A DNA stretch of 64,000 nt from Pyropia yezoensis (Eukaryota; Rhodophyta; Bangiophyceae; Bangiales; Bangiaceae). A program made the position numbers and the translations under genes. Every line of letters begins with the position of its first letter. Position 1 is the stretch's first letter. Shown here piece by piece: positions 21,298-32,030 of the stretch. Below the pieces are notes generated by a model. That model worked only from the letters and a program-made list of their open reading frames with translations. It did no database searches and was not told the DNA's origin. The stretch is taken from the NCBI GenBank assembly GCA_009829735.1, contig CM020618.1, positions 14,180,568-14,244,567 on the forward strand, given 5' to 3'.

Positions 21298-22193
21298 GGG
21301 GATGATCGCCGGCGTTTCCGAGGGGAACTCCCCCGTGAGGGGTGTACGCCCCACCGAGAATGGTGTGGCTCCCTCGTTGGGAGTCAAAGGGGTCGCCCCC
21401 TGTTCAGGGAGACCCGAGATAGGCGTGAGGGGGGATTCGCCCTGCGCCTGCGGGCTCGAAAGCCCCAATCCGGTCTGGACAGTAAGGCCATCTGGCAAAC
21501 TCGCCACAATCTGATTCAGAATAGTATTCGTCATCGTGACCGCCAGGTCCGGCGAAGTCTGCCGCAACACATTGGTCGCCTCCCGACGGACAGTTTCCAC
21601 GAGAAGTGGATTGTCGACTCCAGTTGAGTCTCGGTCCGCCTCCGGGAGTCCACCTGAGGAGTAACCACGATCCTCAGGGGTCTCAACCGGGGGCATGAGC
21701 GCGAGCCCATCGCCGACCAGCGGAGGTCCGCCGTCCTCCGAAAGCCTAGTTGGCGACGGCTCCATGCCAAAGTTGGCCCCAACCGGGGTGGAACCCGCGG
21801 GGACAGTCCTCACCCCTTGGGACGCTCCCGTTGAGTATACCACACGGTGGCCAGACTTCGGCCCACCCACATCAGAAGTGTCACCCGAGTGAACTCCCGA
21901 CTGAGTCGGGGTGGCCTGTTGCCCGCCCGTACTTCCAGTCCTGCTGGCTTGAGGGACCTCTAGTCCCTCTGCGACCCCAGGTAAACCTACCTGTGTCTCA
22001 CCAGTATTCAAAGGCACTGAAGTACGTGCGTCACCCGTGTACTCCCCAGACGACGGGGAGTCCTAACCGGCCATGTTGGCTAACGATCCGTATGACACGG
22101 TCCAAGTCCACCGTCCGTCTGAGACAGAGGGCCCCCTACACCCGGGTGCACCCGGAGGTGAAGTTTACCTCTGTCCCCTGCTGCTCCACCAAA
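21298..22193 (-). pseudogene. Truncated B copy (B3): leader and 5' part of gag
   Basis: Minus-strand match to the first part of the B gag (12116 onward), the leader and the primer-binding site (CCTGCTGCTCCACCAAA ending at 22193). Homology to B stops near 21298. It adjoins the LTR at 22194 as its 5' LTR, and that same LTR also serves as the 3' LTR of the next B copy. Confidence 0.85.
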
Positions 22194-22565
22194 TGTGGCA
22201 AAAACCACTTGCACACACGACACCCAAGTTGGGGCGGTGTACAAGGGCTGCCTCCCGTGTCGGGGGAACCTGAAGAAGTGCAAGTCGCACACACTCTATC
22301 CCTGTTGTGGGGCAATCCCCCCACTGACAAACAAGAAGATGGTGTGTGGGCCAACAGTTTCTTGATCGGGACGAAGAAGCAAGGCCAAGCCCCGCTGTCC
22401 CTCACCTTATCCCCCCAGGGTCCCCTCAGAATCTCGCCACTCAGAATCTCCCACCCCAGCATCTGCCCACCGGGCCACACGAAAATTCAAGACGATAAAT
22501 GCAGAAAACCCTCAAATCCAAGTTGGATTTACTACTGAGCTAACTATCCCAAACTTAGGGAATAT
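22194..22565 (-). repeat. B-family LTR, distal part (left of element D)
   Basis: 372 bases matching the same span of the LTR at 34093-34464, ending GGGAATAT where element D starts. Confidence 0.9.
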
Positions 22566-22795
22566 GATCCGGTTGGAGCGGCGGAGCCAGGGGGTACCCC
22601 GCGACCGAGAGGGAGGCGCTACTGTGGGGCATGGACGGCCGTCGGTAGATTTTGAAATCTTGCCGGCGGCGGCGGCGGCGGCGGCGCGTACGCACCGCCC
22701 CCCGCGGCCCCTGCCTTTTAGGCCGCGGCCGTGGCGCCCCGGTCCGCCCCACAGGAGCGGCAAGCACTTCCCTGTCTCGCGCTTGTTGCGCGAGC
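22566..22795 (+). repeat. Split direct repeat A1 of element D
   Basis: Starts GATCCGGTTGGAGCGG and ends CTCGCGCTTG. It includes a near-palindrome GATTTTGAAATC followed by a run of CGG triplets. About 95% like A2 by eye. Confidence 0.9.
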
Positions 22796-22846
22796 CTGGG
22801 AAGGTTCCCGGGGCGTCGCCCTGCGGTTACGCTATGGATTGTCGTC

Positions 22847-23826
22847 ATGCCCCCCCCCCTCTCAGATGCAGACCGAGCTGCCACGCGGGCGACCGCCGCA
22901 GCCGCCGCCGCCACGGCTGCCGCCGCCGGTGGCGGCGGCGGGGTCCCAGACCCCCTCCCGGCACGGGGCGTCGAGGGCGCGCTGCTCCGCATTCAGCAGA
23001 CCCTCGACTCCGTCTCTACTCGCCTCGCGGCCGTTGAGGCCGATCGGGAAGCCGAGCGGGACCTTCCCCCGCTCGTACCCCCCGTCCTCCCCGCTCCCCT
23101 CGCCCCCGCCCCCGCCGCAGCAGCTGCAGAAGGCGCGGCCGGCGCCGACTTGGGCTTCCCGCCGCCGGCCTCGCCGACGTCATCGCAGTCACCGTCGCCG
23201 AGGTCATCAAGCAGCAGCAGGCCAAGGACAAGGAGCACGACACGGCCGTCAAGGACGACCTCTTCTCCGACGAGAAGGCCGGTCGCGTGGCGACCCTCAC
23301 CAAGCCCCTCGACTTCTTCCTCCTTCCGAGCTGCGCCCGCACCGACTTCCCCGCCCCCTTCCGGCTCGAGACGTGGCGGTACTCGGCCGACTGGCCGGTC
23401 ACGCGGCGGGAGCAGCGCAGCGCCGCGGCTGCCGAGGCCGGCCATCTCTCCATCGTCGGCGCGTGGAGCTCCAAGATGCACAACGAGATCCAGTCGTTCT
23501 GCGGCACCGACGGCGTGTCCGACGTCACCGAGCTGCAGCAAATGCTCCAGCGCTCGCGCGTGTACCTGCACCAGATCGCGGAGCTCTGCGCTTGCCACTA
23601 CGACGTGCTCAACTACGACGACGAGGACATCGCGGCAGAGATCCAGTCGCGCGTCCTCGGCAGCGCCGGCGACCATGCCTCCAAGGCGCTCGGCAACGTG
23701 TACAAGGAAGTCCGCGCGTACCGGAACAAGGACATCGTCAAGTCCCTCTCCGCCGCCCAGAAGAAGTCCCGGCGCGGCCGGCGGGGGAAGGCCTCTGCCG
23801 CCGCCGCCGCCGCCGCCGGCAACTAG
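22847..23826 (+). pseudogene. Element D gag-like region
   Basis: Begins at an ATG after the A1 repeat with a Pro/Ala-rich start, a short coiled-coil-like stretch (LLRIQQTLDSVSTRLAAVEA near 22980-23040), then a more structured part at about 23170-23770 (TLTKPLDFFLLPS, ETWRYSADW, ELCACHYDVLNYDDEDIAAE) with a basic Ala-rich end. The position before RT and the RNA-binding-like basic end fit a DIRS gag. About one break. Confidence 0.65.
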
Positions 23827-26800
23827 CCCCCTCGCCGGGGGCCCAGGCGCCGGGGGGACCTCACCGCCCCCCCCTCACCATGCGGCCAAGACCGCGAGCG
23901 CCGAGGAGGAAGGTGCCACGCCGCCGAAGAAGCCGCCGGCGGCGTGGGCGCGGCAGGCGGGAGACGCATGGCGCAAGATTGGCGCGCCACGCTGCGTTCT
24001 CCGCCTCCTCCGCTTCGGCCTGAAGCTACCATGGGCGGACCCCCACCGGCGACCGCGTACGCGAGCGAGAGCGTATCCGGTGCCGGAGGGGGACCGTACC
24101 TTTGTGGCTGAGGAGCTGATGCGGTGCCAGACGGCGGGCTTTGTGCGGAAGCTGAGCGGAGCGGAGCGCGCGGCGGCGCGTTGCGTGTCCCCAGCCTTCG
24201 TCTCCCACGTCCGCCCCAAGCCCAGGTTGGTGATCGATCTCAGGGACGTGAACGAGCTGCTGGAGGACAAGCCGTTTAAGTACGAGGCACTGCCCGAGTT
24301 TATAGCTTCCCTCCAGCTGTACGACCATCTTATCTCTTGGGATATAGAGGACGCCTTTCATCACGTTGACATCCTCCCCGACGATCGGACCTACCTCAGC
24401 TTCACCATTGATGGTGAGGTCTACGACGCCATCACCATGCCTTTTGGACTGTCCATCGCCCCGTGGGCGTGGACAAAGGTGATGCGCCCAGTGCTCGCGC
24501 ACCTGCGCGCGGTGGGCTTCGACCTCATTGGCTATGTTGACAACCATGGTGCCGCTGCCCCCGGCCCAAGACCAACCAGCAAGGCGGGCGCAGCCGCCGG
24601 CTTCCGGCTGGTGCAGCGGCTATACGCCAAGCTCGGCCTACAGCTGCACCCCGACAAGGGCGACCGCGAGGGGACGCAGCAACTGGCGCTGCTTGGCTTC
24701 ACCATCGATACGGCGGGCAACAGGCTGACGCTTCCACCGGAGCGAGTCGCCAAGGTGAGCGGCGCCGCCATGGCGCTGCTATCCTCGGCCGGCAAGAACC
24801 GGCGGTACGTGCGGGTGAAGGCGTTGCAGCGGATGGCGGGGCTGGCGGTGTCGACCAAGCTGGCGATCACGGCGGCGCGGCTGCACACCCGATCCCTGTA
24901 CAACGACCTTCGATCCGGTGACGCAGTCGGCGACGATCGGCCCGAACTCGCGGACGATCGACCCAAATGTTCAAATTTGAAAATGTACGCCCGATCGGAC
25001 CGACCGTCGGCCGATCGTCGCGATCGTCGACATCGCGACGATCGTCGATTGTCGCACCAGTCGATCCGAGACCTGCGATTCTGGGCCGGGCTGCGACCGG
25101 GTCAGGAGTTTGGCCGTCTGCCATGGCACCCCCCCACCTTCGCCACGCTCTACACCGACGCCTCTGGCGCCGGGTGGGGCGGCGGGCTGACGGTCGACGG
25201 CGTCAAGTACGAGGCCCGCGGCTTCTTTGGCCCGGGGGACGCCACCAAGCACATCAACGCCAAGGAGATCTTGGCGGTGACGCTGTCGCTGTTGAGATTT
25301 GAGGAAAAGCTGTGGGTGGGTGCGGTGGTCCGCCTGTTCGTGGACTCACAGGTGGCGCTAGCGTTTATTGCTGCGCTGTCTTCCCGCTCCCCGGCGCTTG
25401 TCCGGGAGCTGCGGAGGCTGCACGCCGTGGCGCGCCGCCTGTCGGTCGCCCTGGACGAGCACTGGATCCCGACGGCGGAGAACTCCTGGGCCGACGCGTT
25501 CAGCCGCGACCAGGACCGCACGGACTGGTGCTTGGGGCGGCGCTTCTTCCTGTCCCTGGACGCCGCGTACGGGCCCCACACGGTGGACCTCTTTGCGTCG
25601 GCGACGACGTCGCACTTGGCGCGCTACAACTCCCGTCGCCGCGACCCGTCCACCGAGGCGGTGGACGCCCTCTCCCAGTCGTGGTCGGGCGGCAACAACT
25701 GGGCCAACCCGCCGTTCTCCCTCGTCCCGCTGGTGCTGCGCCTCATCGCCGCGCAGCGGGCGACGGCGACCGTCATCGTCCCGGTGTGGAGGGCGCAGCC
25801 GTCGTGGAGGCCCACCCTCCAGCAGGCCGACGAGGTGCTCTACTTTCCCCGCGCGGCCGGCGTCTTCCGGCACGGGGCGGCGGCCGCGCCTCGGCGTCGG
25901 CCGCATTGGACAGTATGCGCGTTCCGGTTCACGGACGGGGGGCGACGGCCCGGTCGGCGGCATGGACGCGGTCCTGCGTCGTCCTCGGCGACCACCGTCG
26001 CGTGCTACCTCGGGTCCATCTTCGAGCGCGACACGGTCGCGCCAGCGACGCTGCAGGGCTACCTCACCCCGATCAACGCAGTGCACGCGTTGATGCAGAT
26101 GGAGCGGCCTGCGGTCGGTCCCCTGCTCGTGGCGCTGCGGCATGGCTACGCCCGAGCGAACGCCAACATCTCTGGCGGCCTGCGCGTCAAGCGCGTTCCG
26201 CTTCCCGCAGCGGCGCTGCTGCGGTTTGCCAACCTGGGTTTGACCACGGCTGACGCCGGCCTCCGCCGACGGCTGGCGGGGCTCGTCATGACGGGCCTGA
26301 CCTTCTCGCGCCCGGGCGGAGGGGCTAACCTCCGCCGCAAGGACGTCACCCTCACGGGTGACAGTATCAAGGTGCAGATAATGCACTACAAGCACGGCGC
26401 GCGGACGGACCGTGAGCGCATCCTCATCAACCTGCAGAGGCGCAGTGGCGGCCGCGACGACGCTTTCTTCCGGCTGGTGCACATGCACCTGTTGGCCATC
26501 GCCATGGCGACGGCGGACGGCGACCAACCCTGCTTCTCCCCCGTCGGCGACCTGCGGCCCCTGCCGACAGATGTGGCGACCGTGTGGATGAGGGAGGCAA
26601 TCTACCACTTGGACTTCCACCCGCCCGACGGCGGGATGTACGCCGGCCACTCCCTCCGCGCCTGCGCGGCTACGAGCGACCGCTCGATTGGGGGGGAGCT
26701 GGACGCGTGCGCCCAGCTAATGGGCATGAAGGACAAGTCGACGGACGTCGTCTCCGCCTCGTACGTAGACGCACCCTTCGACGCAGACGACGCTGCCCGG

Positions 26801-26836
26801 GAGCTGTACGACCGCTACCTGCGGGTGCGGCGCTGA
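23827..26836 (+). CDS. Element D RT - RNase H - tyrosine recombinase
   Basis: Open frame to 26836; the true start is uncertain because the frame is open far upstream. Reverse transcriptase about 24000-24900 (LVIDLRDVNELLEDK near 24225, MPFGLSIAPWAW near 24440, YVDN near 24532). RNase H about 25145-25530 (LYTDASGAGWGGG, HINAKEILAV, SWADAFSRDQ). Then the linker typical of DIRS elements (HTVDLFASATTSHLARYNS, NWANPPFSLVP near 25580-25730), sometimes compared with methyltransferases. Last comes a tyrosine recombinase (about 25980-26836) with GHSLR near 26645 and the likely nucleophile Tyr in SASYVD near 26762. The recombinase replaces an integrase: a DNA circle is inserted by strand exchange. Confidence 0.85.
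25012..25044 (+). repeat. 13-base perfect hairpin arms in a CGATCG-dense stretch
   Basis: CGATCGTCGCGAT (25012-25024) and ATCGCGACGATCG (25032-25044), seven bases apart. The surrounding 24910-25070 holds about seven GATCG motifs. It lies in the RT-RNase H connection, where the protein reads as a string of Asp and Arg. Confidence 0.8.
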
Positions 26837-26899
26837 CCGGCGGCGGGCGCCGTCGGCCACCACCCTCCTCTGGGTGGCGTCGCCTCTCCGATTGAGTTC

Positions 26900-26928
26900 G
26901 CAACAAGACCGTGACTCCACGAGCGGCG
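26900..26928 (+). repeat. Short direct repeat B1 of element D
   Basis: 29 bases starting GCAACAAGACCGTGACTCC; identical to 27429-27457. Confidence 0.88.
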
Positions 26929-26934
26929 GGGTTT

Positions 26935-27156
26935 GATCCGGTTGGAGCGGAGCGGAGCCAGGGGGTACCCCGCCACCGAGGGGGAGGTGCTACTGTGGGG
27001 CATGGACGGCCGTCGGCAGATTTTGAAATCTTGCCGGCGGCGGCGGCGGCGGCGGCGCGTTCGCATCGCCCCCCGCGGCCCCTGCCTTTTAGGCCGCGGC
27101 CGTGGCGCCCCGGTCCGCCCCACAGGAGCGGCAAGCACTTCCCTGTCTCGCGCTTG
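26935..27156 (+). repeat. Split direct repeat A2 of element D
   Basis: Direct copy of A1 (22566-22795), six bases after B1. Confidence 0.9.
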
Positions 27157-27428
27157 CCTCCTTCCTCCCCTCCTGCCACCGGCATTCTCCCCCACTGCCG
27201 CGGGGTCTCACCTGTCTGTATGCTCCGTTTGGTTCTCCCGCTCCGCCGCGGCCATTGCTTGGCCGCGTGGAGTCTGCCGTGCCAGCCTCCTTTTCTCCCT
27301 GTCTTTGACTTGGACGGTGCGCGCCGACCGCAAGGCCGGGCGCACCGAGGCGACCTACCTCACATTTGCATTGCTCTACAGCCCAATAGGGGCTACTTGT
27401 ATCTCATGAATAAATTCGACAGTCCGTG

Positions 27429-27457
27429 GCAACAAGACCGTGACTCCACGAGCGGCG
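27429..27457 (+). repeat. Short direct repeat B2 of element D
   Basis: Identical to 26900-26928, six bases before the right end of the element. Confidence 0.88.
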
Positions 27458-27463
27458 TGGTAT

Positions 27464-27561
27464 GGGCCCAAATGCAGGGAAAGGAACGGGTCAGGATAGT
27501 GGCCTGCCGCCCCTTGCATGGCACGTGTTGCCCCCCCTACCTGGGGGTCAATACTGCCACA
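27464..27561 (-). repeat. B-family LTR, proximal part (right of element D)
   Basis: Continues the LTR left at 22565 and ends TACTGCCACA, the LTR start on the minus strand. The polypurine tract of B2 follows at 27562-27580. Confidence 0.9.
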
Positions 27562-27724
27562 CTCCCCTCTCCTCAGTTCCGACCGACCCGGTCGGCCCTG
27601 CGAGGGGGCGTGTAAACGCACGTCCAGCGTTGGGGGCGCGACTTGCTGTCCCCCGGGTACGTAACGTGGGCGTGGAGGCGGTCACGATGACCGCCCCTCT
27701 CCTCAAGCTTGCCCACTCGGTAGC

Positions 27725-27958
27725 TTGCTCTCCTCGGTTCTCACCTCACCACCACCAACACATCCCCTTCACCTTCCCATGGGCCGCCCCACGCTGGGGA
27801 GGCCACCCATCTACCCACGATCCGAGCCCCCCTCAACTCGGGGCGGGTCTCGTGCAGCTGCAACCGCCCTGACTCTCCCTAAATTGGGGAGAGCCATGGC
27901 GATCCAGGGGTTGGAGAGTCTAGCATGCGTGCCTAGTTGGCAGCTGCCTTTGTTGTGA
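27725..27958 (+). pseudogene. Remnant of the opposite-strand gene in B2
   Basis: Matches the first part of B's opposite-strand ORF (RGRPTLGR, PSTRGGSRAA, LGRAMA). Only the N-terminal part remains; the conserved core is absent from this copy. Confidence 0.8.
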
Positions 27959-28047
27959 GAGTGTGAGGGTTAGAGCTGTAGTTAAAAGCCACTCTGCGTA
28001 CCACTTCGACTTGAAGCACTCTCTTGGCACTGTTACTCGGCCTTCCC

Positions 28048-31000
28048 TCACGTTGAGGGAGGGCTTTTAGGGTCTATATCATTTCGGGCACAGTATGCCG
28101 GGAGCTTCTCAGCGGGAAGGTCCTCCACATACTCCCACGTGTCATCCTTGGCCTTATAGCCGAACCAACCCACCCTCAACTTGAGGCGGTTAGTGTCCTC
28201 ATCCATTCCGTGGTCGATGAACTTATCGAACACGTACTCCTGCGGGCTCTGTTTGGCCCCAGGCAGCGAGGGGAGGCGCCACGCCTCCAACGCACGCGCC
28301 CAAGCTGGGTCGCCTGCAGGAGGTGATGCAAATTTGACCACGTCCTGTCCGTTTACGGTGCGGACCTCATCGTCACTTTCGATGGTGAAGCGCCGCCCAT
28401 CAGTACGAAGGACCTGGTACGGCCCCTTCGTCTGAAATACCAACTTACCCCCAGTTGGGGTGTGTGAGTGAACCAGTACCCAGTCACCCTGCTCGGGGAC
28501 ATGCTTAGCATTGCGCACCTTTTTGTCAGAAGTACGCTTGTAGCGCTTTTGCGCTTTGTCCATCTCAGCCCTGACTTTAGGGATGAGTTTTTCACGCCTA
28601 GCAGCGAACTCCGCCTTACTCTCAGTGGGAGCAGGCGTACTGCCACCGTCCTCCCTAGTTTGGAGCGGCCGCCGCACGGCAATAGACCGCACGCGACGGG
28701 GGGTCACGAAAGCGAGGGGTACTTCCCCGGTAGATGAGTGAACCTGCGAATTGTAGGCAGTGGTAAGAATAGAAATGTATTGGTCCCGCGTTTTCACGTG
28801 CTCACTCACACAGTGGCGCAGCTGCCGAACAATAGGTTTGTTGAAGCGCTCCACCTGCCCATTAGTTTGTGGGTGGTAGGGGGTGGCATAGTTTGCCTTA
28901 ACCCCCAACATATCCAGCACTTCCTGAAACAGTACAGACGCAAATTGCGGTCCATTGTCCGATAGTGTACTGTCCGGCATGCCATACGCGGCAACCCAGT
29001 GATCTAGGAAGGCTGACACGACCGATATGGCCGTGATCTCTGCCAGGGGGATCGCTCGCGTAAGTTTCGTGAAGCGGTCACAGATGACAAGGAGGTACTG
29101 GTTGCCCTCCTCGGTCACTGGCAGGGGCCCAAGGATGTCCATCGCCAACGCGGCAAAGGGCCCCTTGGCCGGGAACAGTAACATAGCCGTAGTAGGCCGC
29201 CGTTCCATCAGACGGTTCTGCGCACAACTTGTGCAGGCAGCCACCCAACTGTAGATGTCCACCACCATGGACGGCCAGTAGTACCTGTCCTCAGGGTCTG
29301 GTACAGTTTACTAGACCCCAGGTGTCCACCCGTGGGAGCGGTATGCTCCCTCTCAAGAATACTGTCCTTGAGGGATGCGGGGACGACAAGTTGTTCGGTC
29401 CCCTGGAATACCCCCCTCCTCATGAGGAGGCCATCGTCTCCGAGAACGAACCGCGTCTCCGCCACTGTATCCAGTGTATCCCTCTGCGACTTGCAGAAGG
29501 GATCCTCGGACTGGGCCTTCACCACCTCGTCGAGGGACAGGGGCAAGTACTTCTTGTTCCCTGGCGCCTCGGGGTTCAACACCTGACCCGAGCGCGTGAC
29601 TACCCCCACGATGGGGATGTCCTCATCGACTGGGTTAGTGTACAGCCCCTCGGTAGGTACCCGAGAAAGGCCGTCGGCAAGGGCATGTTGCCTGCCAGGT
29701 CGGTACTCAATATCAAAGTTGAAGGGTGCCAGTCGCACCCTCCACCGGTTGAGACGAGTGTTCGTACAGTCCGTCTTAAAGATGAACTGCAACGCGCGGT
29801 GGTCACAGCGGATGAGGAACTTCTCACCCTCTAGGTAGTGACGAAGTGACGTCACCGCCCATACCACTGCGAGTCCTTCCAACTCGGTGACCCCGTAGTT
29901 CTTCTCGGCCGAGTTCAGCCCCTTGCTGAAGTATCCCACCGGCAAGTACTCCTTGTCCGGCTGCTGCTGAAGCAACACACAACCAAGTTGGCCGTAGCTA
30001 GCGTCCACATACAGGATGTAGTGGCCTCCCAACCTGGGAATAGCCAGGATAGGGGGCTTCAGCAGAAGGTCCCGAAGAGCCTCAAAGGATTCCTGCTCCA
30101 CCCGACTTGGGGGAGGCAGGTTCTTCGGTAGCGTTGAGCTCACTAACTCATTCAACGGCTTCGCCACCTTGGCGAAGCCCTTGGTGAAACGTCGGTACAC
30201 GTTACACATCCCGAGGAAGCTCCTCATCTGGGTCTGGGTCCGGAGGTACTGAGCCTTACGGGTGGCCCTCAAGTTCTTCTCGTTGACACTGAGACGCCCC
30301 GGACGGACAACATGTCCCAAGTATTGCACCTCTTGAGTGAAGAGGTGGCACTTACTCGCCTTCAGTGACACACCGGCGTCAGCAAGTAGCTTGAACACCT
30401 GGCCAAGATGGCCAATGTGTTCCTCCGGACTTCGGGAGAGCACAATGATATCGTCTAGGTACACGAGACAGATCTGCCACCGTACTCCGGCCAGAATCTT
30501 GTCCATAGCGCGCTGGAAAGTTGCCGGCGCGTTACACAGGCCAAACGGTAGACGCTTGCACTGGTAGGTACCACAGTGACAGGTAAAGGTAGTTTTATGC
30601 CTGTCTTCCGGGGCAATGGCGATTTGCAAATACCCCGCGTTACAGTCCAGGGTAGAGAGCACGTTCGCCTCCCCCAGAGAGTCCAGACAGTCGTCCATCC
30701 TAGGTAGGGGATAACTGTCCTTCACCGTGCTCTCGTTCAGCTTGCGGTAGTCGATACAGAACCGTGGGGTCCCATCAACTTTGGGGACAATAACCACCGG
30801 GCTCGCCCACTCGGCGTTACTGGCCTCCATCACATCGAGGGCCTCCATGCGAGCAACTTGCTCCTTAACGAGGGCCCTTGAACGGGGTCCTCCCCTATAC
30901 GGTTGTTGGCGTATAGGGGGTGCACCGGGCTTCAACTCGATCCGGTGTTGGGTAGCTCTCATGAGTCCCAATTGACCATCCCACAACTTGTGATATTGGT

Positions 31001-32030
31001 CCAAGAGGCGTTTAACTTGAACCGTCAACCTGGGTGCAACACCCTCCATGTTCACATGGGGCCGAGGAGAGGCGGCCGACTTGGCTTGATGCTTCTCCTT
31101 TGCGGACTTCGGGTCGCTACTTGCGCCCGCGTTGAGGGTGACCGCTACTACCGGTCCCTCGTGTTGGTCGATATAGCCGAACTTGGCTCCCGACTTGAAG
31201 TACTTGGGCGAGGAGCTCAGGTTCATCACCTGGATCCTCCACGGGACTCCGGCTTTGGAGTCCATCGTGCCAAGGGCAACATGCACTTGGTGCTTGCGAG
31301 CAAGACGGGGGTTAGGGTGCACCAACCCGTTCCCCGTACAATCAGTTACAACATCCACGTGCGCCACCGAGTTGGGGGGCAACGTGACTTTACGGGCTAA
31401 ACGCAAAGTAGCAGTAAACCCTTCCCTCACAGAACAAACAGGCTTCGACTGTGAAACTGTCACAGGAGCCACAGACTTTCCCTTACCAAGGATGGGGATA
31501 GTCTCCCCATTCATCAACTTGACCCAGTACTCAGGGCCACAAATCAAAGGCACTTGCGTTACGACATAAGGGGTACCCAGAAGCAGGGGTACCGATATAT
31601 TCTCAACTACACCATAGGTCACGTCGACCTCATGGGTCCCCAGCCTAGTTGGTAGGGTCACGGCACCAACGATGGGAAGTACCCCGCCTTTGATATCGAT
31701 CAGATGGTCAGCTTTAGACTTCCAGCGTTGGAGCTTCATCTCCTTTGGTAATAGCGACTTGCGTATCAAGGAGGCTCCTGACCCGGTATCAAGTACGATA
31801 CGGGCACAACAGGCGCGGCCGGGGGCAAGTTGCACCCGTCCAGCCACCTGTAAGTTCTCACCCGTCAGCACCGCGATGACCCGACGTGGGTTTATGTTCT
31901 TGGGGAGTCCCACCCTAGGTGGGCGGACTCCCTTAGGTCGCCGCAGTATCCGGCACGGTTGGTTCGTCCTCTTGGCCCACTTGGCCGAGGCTGCCGTTGT
32001 GAGCTTCGGACGACCAGCTCCAACGGTCAT
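28048..32030 (-). pseudogene. pol: B2 pol
   Basis: Same domains as B pol: protease (DTGSG near 31790), RT (YLDD near 30455), RNase H, integrase (MDILGPLP near 29130, LSDNGPQ near 28960) and chromodomain-like end (about 28090-28200). Closely similar to element B. Broken about once. Its start again overlaps the gag stop as ATGA at 32027-32030. Confidence 0.88.

Larger units (their letters stand above)
22566..27463 (+). mobile_element. Element D: DIRS/PAT-type tyrosine-recombinase retrotransposon
   Basis: 4898 bases inserted into a B LTR; removing them restores a 470-base LTR. Order: repeat A1, gag-like region, RT, RNase H, a DIRS-type linker domain, tyrosine recombinase, short repeat B1, A2, a spacer, B2. 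The A1-...-B1-A2-B2 split direct repeats are the hallmark of the PAT/Ngaro-type branch of DIRS-like elements. There is no clear target duplication; TAT stands at both junctions (22563-22565 and 27461-27463), which fits site-specific crossover. It looks largely whole, with about one break in the gag-like part. Confidence 0.88.
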
